A stretch of DNA of 64,000 bases from an uncultured bacterium (GTDB lineage: Bacteria; Spirochaetota; UBA4802; UB4802). Below the pieces are notes generated by a model that was not told where the DNA came from, did not search any database, and worked only from the letters and a program-made list of their open reading frames with translations. Below are positions 61,408 through 64,000 of the stretch, one piece after another; position 1 is the stretch's first letter, and each line of letters starts with the position of its first letter. Both the position numbers and the translations under genes were made by a program. The stretch lies in assembly GCA_937920495.1 (NCBI GenBank), contig CALEUQ010000002.1:1-64000 (forward strand), read 5' to 3'.

Positions 61408-63249
61408 ATGACTCAGCATCAAAATGTCAATTATGAAAAGGAATTTGAAGAATATCTTAACAGGGAAAAGCACCTTGCGCTGATGGTGTTAAGCAGGGCA
61501 AAAAAATTTGGTGATTCTAAGATTGCTGTACGGCACAAAGCGTATGGCACATGGGAAGCGTTTAACTGGAAGCAATTTGGCGAGCTTATTGAATCAGCAG
61601 GTAAAGGTTTGCTTGAGTTTGGAGTAAAGGAATTTGAATTTGTTGGTATATTCTCAAATAACAGGGTGGAATGGGCAGTTGTTGATTATGCATCATTTGC
61701 AGTAAGGGCATGTTCAGTACCGGTATATGCCACAAACTCAGCCAAAGAGCTGGAATATATTATAAATGATTGTGGGATACGCATTCTTTTTGTTGAAAAA
61801 CAGGAACACTATGATAAGGCAAAGAGTATACTCGATTCATCCAAAACTCTTGAAAAAATCATTGTTTTTGACCGTAATACAAAAATTGCTAATGATCCGC
61901 GTATAATGCTGTTTGATGAATTTATTGCCATGGGTAAAAATTCTGGACTTGGTGAAAAGTTACAGGAGCGTTTATCCAAAGTACAAAGTGATGACCTTTC
62001 GACGCTTATTTACACTTCAGGTACAACAGGCCAACCAAAAGGTGTAATGCTTACTCATAAAAACTGGTTTGCTATGCTGTTTGGAACAGGCTATCATATT
62101 CCTGTGGAACCATCTGATGTCAATTTAGCGTTTTTGCCATTATCACATGTTTTTGAACGTGCTTGGAGTTATTTCATACTGTGTAATAATGCACAGGTTG
62201 ACTACTGCCATGATACAAAAGCACTTCTTGATTTCTTAAAGGAATCACGACCACACTTTATGTGTAGTGTACCGCGAATGTGGGAAAAAGTGTATGCTAC
62301 CATTATGGATGGTATTAAGAATGCGCCTACTGCAAAGCAAAAACTTTTCAACTGGGCACTGGAGATTGGCGGGAAATATCAGTATTTGAAGAAAGACCAT
62401 AAACCCATACCATTAGGATTAAAGCTTAAACATATATTAGCTACAAAACTGGTGTTACATAAAATTCGTGACCTTTTTGGTGGCAGGAACAAAGTATTCA
62501 ATTGTGGTGGTTCAGCATTTTCAGGCGAAATAAGTGAATTCTTTTTTAAAGCGGGTGTATTCATTCTGCAGGGTTATGGCATGACCGAATGTTTTGTTAT
62601 ATGTGTTTCTAACCCTGAAAGAAATAAATTTGGCACATGTGGCCCTGTTGTACCACTTATGCAGGTGCGTATATCCTCAGAAGGTGAAATTCAAGCTAAA
62701 GGGCCCAGTATGACTGCGGGATACTGGAATAAACCTGAACTTACTGAAGCGCTTTTTACTGAAGATGGATGGATTAAAACTGGGGATGTTGGCTTTATTG
62801 ACAGTGAGGGTTTTATTACCATTACTGACAGAATTAAAGACCTGTTCAAAACTTCTGGTGGTAAATATATTGCTCCACAACAAATTGAAATGTTATTTAA
62901 GGAGGATATATACTTTGAACAGACCGCAGCAATTGGTGATGGACGCAAATTTGTTTCAGCATTAATTGTTCCTGCATTTGAACCATTGGAAAAATGGGCA
63001 AAAAGCACTAATATAAGCTTTTCTTCACGCGAAGACCTGGTAAAACATCCTGAAGTGATTAAATTCTATCGTGAAAGAATTGATTATTTAACACGAGATT
63101 TAGGTCAGGTTGAAAAGATAAAAAAATTCACTTTGCTTCCACATGAATTTACTCAGGAAAGCGGTGAAATGACACCCACTCAGAAAATACGACGTAAAGT
63201 AATAAATGAGCATTACAAAGATATCATCGAGGCTATGTATGCTGAGTAA
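61408..63249 (+). CDS. long-chain acyl-CoA synthetase (AMP-forming)
   Basis: 613 residues, adenylate-forming. P-loop TLIYTSGTTGQPKGVMLTHK, then FLPLSHVFERAWSYF, FNCGGSAFSGEISEFF, LQGYGMTECFVICVSN, GWIKTGDVGFIDSEGF and the C-terminal DRIKDLFKTSGGKYIAPQQI. The long form, with extended linker and LTPTQK-like Lys region (EMTPTQKIRRKVINEHY), fits the FadD15/ACSL type that activates long-chain fatty acids. AGGAGG precedes the ATG. Divergent from the AraC regulator. Confidence 0.94.
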   Translation: MTQHQNVNYEKEFEEYLNREKHLALMVLSRAKKFGDSKIAVRHKAYGTWEAFNWKQFGELIESAGKGLLEFGVKEFEFVGIFSNNRVEWAVVDYASFAVRACSVPVYATNSAKELEYIINDCGIRILFVEKQEHYDKAKSILDSSKTLEKIIVFDRNTKIANDPRIMLFDEFIAMGKNSGLGEKLQERLSKVQSDDLSTLIYTSGTTGQPKGVMLTHKNWFAMLFGTGYHIPVEPSDVNLAFLPLSHVFERAWSYFILCNNAQVDYCHDTKALLDFLKESRPHFMCSVPRMWEKVYATIMDGIKNAPTAKQKLFNWALEIGGKYQYLKKDHKPIPLGLKLKHILATKLVLHKIRDLFGGRNKVFNCGGSAFSGEISEFFFKAGVFILQGYGMTECFVICVSNPERNKFGTCGPVVPLMQVRISSEGEIQAKGPSMTAGYWNKPELTEALFTEDGWIKTGDVGFIDSEGFITITDRIKDLFKTSGGKYIAPQQIEMLFKEDIYFEQTAAIGDGRKFVSALIVPAFEPLEKWAKSTNISFSSREDLVKHPEVIKFYRERIDYLTRDLGQVEKIKKFTLLPHEFTQESGEMTPTQKIRRKVINEHYKDIIEAMYAE

Positions 63250-63287
63250 AAAATTACGCCGCTGCAAAAGGTAGCGGCGTAATTTTT
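63248..63287 (+). terminator. rho-independent terminator of the acyl-CoA synthetase gene
   Basis: AAAAATTACGCCGCT and AGCGGCGTAATTTTT form a 15-bp stem around about ten bases, with T-run and A-run flanks. It starts at the stop codon of the gene. Confidence 0.92.
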
Positions 63288-63306
63288 AAAAAAAATATAT
63301 TACAAC

Positions 63307-63335
63307 TTGACATGTAATATCCTTTTAGTTATATT
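63307..63335 (+). promoter_or_regulatory. sigma-70-type promoter of the small exported protein gene
   Basis: TTGACA at 63307-63312, 17-base spacer, TATATT at 63330-63335, about 38 bases before the ATG. Both boxes and spacing are close to consensus. Confidence 0.7.
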
Positions 63336-63373
63336 TAAGTAAATTCTTATTTACTAAATAAAAGGAGTTTTAT

Positions 63374-63811
63374 ATGAAAAGTATTAAATCAATTGTAACT
63401 TTAAGTTTTATATTTATAACCTCTATGGTTCTTGCACAGCATCAACATGGCAAGGGAATGATGTATCATATGTATGATACAAAATCAGAAGTAACTGTTT
63501 CAGGTACTGTTGAAGATACAGTAACTGAAGTTCATCCATGTTGTGGTTCTAATATGAACCACTATTACATAAAAGTAAAAAGTGATAACGAAACCATTAA
63601 GATATTCTTAGGACCAACTGATTATGTTAAATCACAAATTACTATAAAAAAGGGTGATAGTGTTACAGTATTTGGTTCAAAAATTGTATTGAATAAAGAA
63701 ACTGTGATAATTGCAAAAAACGTTAAAACAAAAGAAAAAGAAGTAACTTTGCGTAATGATGACGGCACGCCAAAATGGGCAGGCCAGATGAAATATAAAT
63801 ATCAGAAATAA
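63374..63811 (+). CDS. small exported protein with possible metal-binding N-terminus
   Basis: 145 residues. Signal peptide MKSIKSIVTLSFIFITSMVL then AQ; the mature start HQHGKGMMYHMYD is rich in His and Met, as in copper or heavy-metal binding peptides. The rest (SEVTVSGTVEDTVTEV, HPCCGSNMNHYYIKVKS, GDSVTVFGSKIVLNKETVII) looks like a small OB-fold beta-barrel. Family not recognised with certainty. AAAGGAG precedes the ATG and a strong promoter sits just upstream. Confidence 0.75.
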   Translation: MKSIKSIVTLSFIFITSMVLAQHQHGKGMMYHMYDTKSEVTVSGTVEDTVTEVHPCCGSNMNHYYIKVKSDNETIKIFLGPTDYVKSQITIKKGDSVTVFGSKIVLNKETVIIAKNVKTKEKEVTLRNDDGTPKWAGQMKYKYQK

Positions 63812-63815
63812 GTTA

Positions 63816-64000
63816 CTATTTGGTTTTAAGCCTGTACACTCCATCCCATTTTTTAGGGGGTGGAGTTTTGGCAAATTCTTTGCAACGCTCAATATAGGTT
63901 TTGCAAGGTCCATCGTCAGGAACAATTTTTAATCCAGCCTTAAAAGCTGATTGAGCATCATCCCATTGCCTTTCTCTGAAAAGTGTTAATCCCTCATTAT
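63816..64000 (-). CDS. C-terminal end of a probable adenylate/guanylate cyclase-type protein (partial)
   Basis: Only the last 60 codons are inside the window; the gene continues past the right edge. The frame reads NEGLTLFRERQWDDAQSAFK, then GLKIVPDDGPCKTYIERCKE and FAKTPPPKKWDGVYRLKTK to the stop at 63816. This TPR-like pattern followed by a Pro-Pro...WDGV...LKTK ending is the usual C-terminal tail of many class III adenylate cyclases in spirochaetes and relatives. The catalytic domain is not visible, so the assignment is by tail only. Converges with the small exported protein gene with four bases between. Confidence 0.65.
   Translation of the reverse strand, partial: NEGLTLFRERQWDDAQSAFKAGLKIVPDDGPCKTYIERCKEFAKTPPPKKWDGVYRLKTK

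Overview
The window is AT-rich bacterial chromosomal DNA with densely packed genes in short operons on both strands. I infer a free-living, probably anaerobic member of the Spirochaetota or a neighbouring deep lineage. The hints are a short, atypical SMC, a membrane-anchored AraC regulator, an adenylate-cyclase-type C-terminal tail at the right edge, several small lipoproteins, an aldehyde:ferredoxin oxidoreductase, a ferredoxin-thioredoxin-reductase-like protein and an archaeal-type Thi4. No rRNA, tRNA, phage, complete insertion sequence or CRISPR array was found, so the taxonomy is tentative.

Layout. 0.65-5.5 kb: an AmmeMemoRadiSam operon (MEMO1-AMMECR1 fusion, radical SAM enzyme, membrane-bound spermidine-synthase-like protein). 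5.5-10.5 kb: a conserved unknown, an APC amino-acid permease and an SMC. 10.5-14.3 kb: a long repeat element, two lipoproteins, a TPR protein and an outer-membrane barrel. 14.3-19.5 kb: pyrE, rarA and the fused acyl-CoA mutase icmF, translationally coupled. 19.6-20.8 kb: a decayed HEPN/MNT pair and rpsU. 21-27.4 kb: lipoprotein, ROK kinase, PAP2 phosphatase, pheST. 27.4-34.5 kb: unknown membrane-anchored protein, UPF0182, MFS transporter, a DUF429 pseudogene carrying a repeat element, and an acyl-CoA ligase. 35.1-37.5 kb: DUF2889 protein plus an aldehyde:ferredoxin oxidoreductase. 38.2-43.1 kb: a thiamine operon (thiC-thiM-thi4-thiE-thiL) behind a TPP riboswitch. 43.5-47.3 kb: ferredoxin-thioredoxin-reductase-like protein, glutaredoxin, haem-type chemoreceptor and dual-HD protein. 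48-56.4 kb: small membrane protein, yggS, proC, LysM/M23 peptidase, nucleotidyltransferase, HAD phosphatase, Smr, TIGR01777 and MutS2. 56.4-64 kb: GH13 glucosidase, class II aldolase, amidohydrolase, membrane AraC regulator, long-chain acyl-CoA synthetase, a small exported protein, and the end of a cyclase-like gene.

The most unusual content is non-coding. At least two families of intergenic elements with imperfect terminal inverted repeats recur. Family A is about 118 bp with a GC-rich palindromic core; one copy lies inside a DUF429 gene that has lost its middle. Family B is about 200 bp, or about 530-550 bp when it carries a cluster of short stem-loop repeats. An octamer (GCGATAGT or its complement) occurs at 19 places I could locate, roughly ten times what base composition predicts. 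There is also a 76-bp tandem repeat with a GNRA-type hairpin, and an unexplained region near 47.8 kb with two mutually exclusive helices.

On the protein side, the points most worth pursuing are the apparently envelope-targeted AmmeMemoRadiSam set with its degenerate spermidine-synthase partner, the short SMC without a recognisable hinge, and the DUF2889/aldehyde oxidoreductase pair.
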